DNA of 6,910 bases. It comes from Pseudomonadota bacterium (GTDB taxonomy: Bacteria; Pseudomonadota; Alphaproteobacteria; Sphingomonadales; Sphingomonadaceae). Under the pieces are notes generated by a model. That model did not search any database. It was not told the origin of the DNA and saw nothing but the letters and a program-made list of their open reading frames with translations. Position numbers and translations under genes: made by a program. Within the stretch, counting starts at the first letter, position 1. Each line of letters opens with the position of its first letter. The DNA lies in contig JAFAEG010000072.1 of NCBI GenBank assembly GCA_023424095.1, positions 1 to 6,910 on the forward strand, written 5' to 3'. Below, piece after piece: positions 6,260-6,910 of this stretch.

Positions 6260-6910
6260 ATGACCAAGAACGGCTGGCTTTACGAGCAGGGCATAGGCGA
6301 AGCTCGCGCGGTCCTGATCGAGGGCGGCGAGATCGTCGAGGCGGTGATCGAACTGCCCGGCCCGCACGGCCCCGGCGCCATCGTCGCGGCGAAGCTGGTT
6401 AAGGTGCAGCAGTCCGGCCGCCGCGGCCTCGTCCGGCTTGAGGGCGGCGAAGAGGCCCTGCTCGCCCCTATCCCGCCCGGCGTCACCGAGGGCGCGACGC
6501 TGAACGTCGAGATCGTCCGTGAGCCGCTACCCGAGGCTACCCGCCTCAAGCGCGCCAAGGTCCGCCCCGCTGATGGCCCGCCGCGCCCGGCGCCATCGCT
6601 TGCCGAGCGGCTCGGTGCCAGCACCCATCCCGCCACAGGCCCGGACCTGTTCGAGCAAGCCGGCTGGAGCGAATTGATCGAGAGCGCGCTGACCGGGGAG
6701 ATCGCCTTCCCCGGCGGGTCGCTCCACATGAGCCTCACCCCGGCAATGACTCTGTTCGACGTCGATGGCACGCTCGAGCCAGCCGCCCTCGCCATCGCCG
6801 GCGCGCGTGCCGCCGGGCAGGCGATCCGCCGCCTCGGGATCGGCGGCGCGATCGGCATCGACCTGCCCACCCTCGCCGCCAAGGCCGAGCGCCAGGCCGC
6901 CGCCGAAGCG
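6260..6910 (+). CDS. RNase E/G family ribonuclease, compact form (partial, 5' part)
   Basis: The first 217 codons are present and the gene runs off the window without a stop. RNase E/G enzymes are Mg-dependent endoribonucleases that process rRNA and start mRNA decay. The N-terminus (EARAVLIEGGEIVEAVIE) matches the family's opening strands. The part where the S1 RNA-binding domain normally sits (about 35-105) is short and lacks the usual S1 core, so this is the reduced type seen next to infA-maf in alphaproteobacteria. The DNase I-like catalytic part begins near residue 155. Asp167 in LFDVDG aligns with E. coli RNase E Asp303, with Asp169 where RNase E has Asn305. Asp201 in GGAIGIDLP aligns with Asp346. 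Both metal-binding aspartates are therefore kept. Whether the Zn-link cysteines follow cannot be seen. It may be annotated Rng or ribonuclease E/G; I do not assign a symbol. Confidence 0.85.
   Translation, partial: MTKNGWLYEQGIGEARAVLIEGGEIVEAVIELPGPHGPGAIVAAKLVKVQQSGRRGLVRLEGGEEALLAPIPPGVTEGATLNVEIVREPLPEATRLKRAKVRPADGPPRPAPSLAERLGASTHPATGPDLFEQAGWSELIESALTGEIAFPGGSLHMSLTPAMTLFDVDGTLEPAALAIAGARAAGQAIRRLGIGGAIGIDLPTLAAKAERQAAAEA

Noticed and set aside
6280..6882. A 200-codon minus-strand frame opposite the ribonuclease
   Set aside because: It is the antisense shadow of a gene with recognisable RNase E/G catalytic residues.

Overview
The window is a GC-rich chromosomal segment that looks like an alphaproteobacterium of the Sphingomonadaceae (Sphingomonas or a close relative). 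The taxon is an inference from three things: the strong G/C bias at third codon positions, the infA-maf-(RNase E/G-like) gene neighbourhood, and the style of the secreted S9 peptidase. No plasmid, phage, IS, CRISPR, tRNA or rRNA signal was seen.

Layout, left to right. (1) The last 61 codons of the membrane proton-pumping pyrophosphatase hppA, followed by two intergenic hairpins. The second is a strong intrinsic terminator whose 3' arm also carries the Shine-Dalgarno of the next gene. (2) A secreted S9 (prolyl-oligopeptidase) family peptidase. (3) A YibF-like glutathione S-transferase directly behind it, whose conserved N-terminus has no ATG/GTG/TTG start. (4) A secreted 407-residue protein of unknown function with a TonB-C-like tail. 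(5) infA (IF-1) and maf (nucleotide pyrophosphatase), overlapping by 4 bases. (6) Two minus-strand genes, a CPBP-family membrane protease followed by a small lipoprotein. (7) The 5' part of a compact RNase E/G-like ribonuclease on the plus strand, cut by the window end.

The infA-maf-ribonuclease block is housekeeping (translation initiation, nucleotide quality control, RNA processing). In related genomes these three often run in one direction. Here a reversed two-gene envelope module sits between maf and the ribonuclease, convergent to the first and divergent from the second. The left half is a loose run of envelope and detoxification genes with no shared pathway that I can see. I find no convincing new defence or mobile system. 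The best leads are the terminator/ribosome-binding-site overlap, the missing start codon of the GST, and the inverted insertion in the infA-maf-ribonuclease block.
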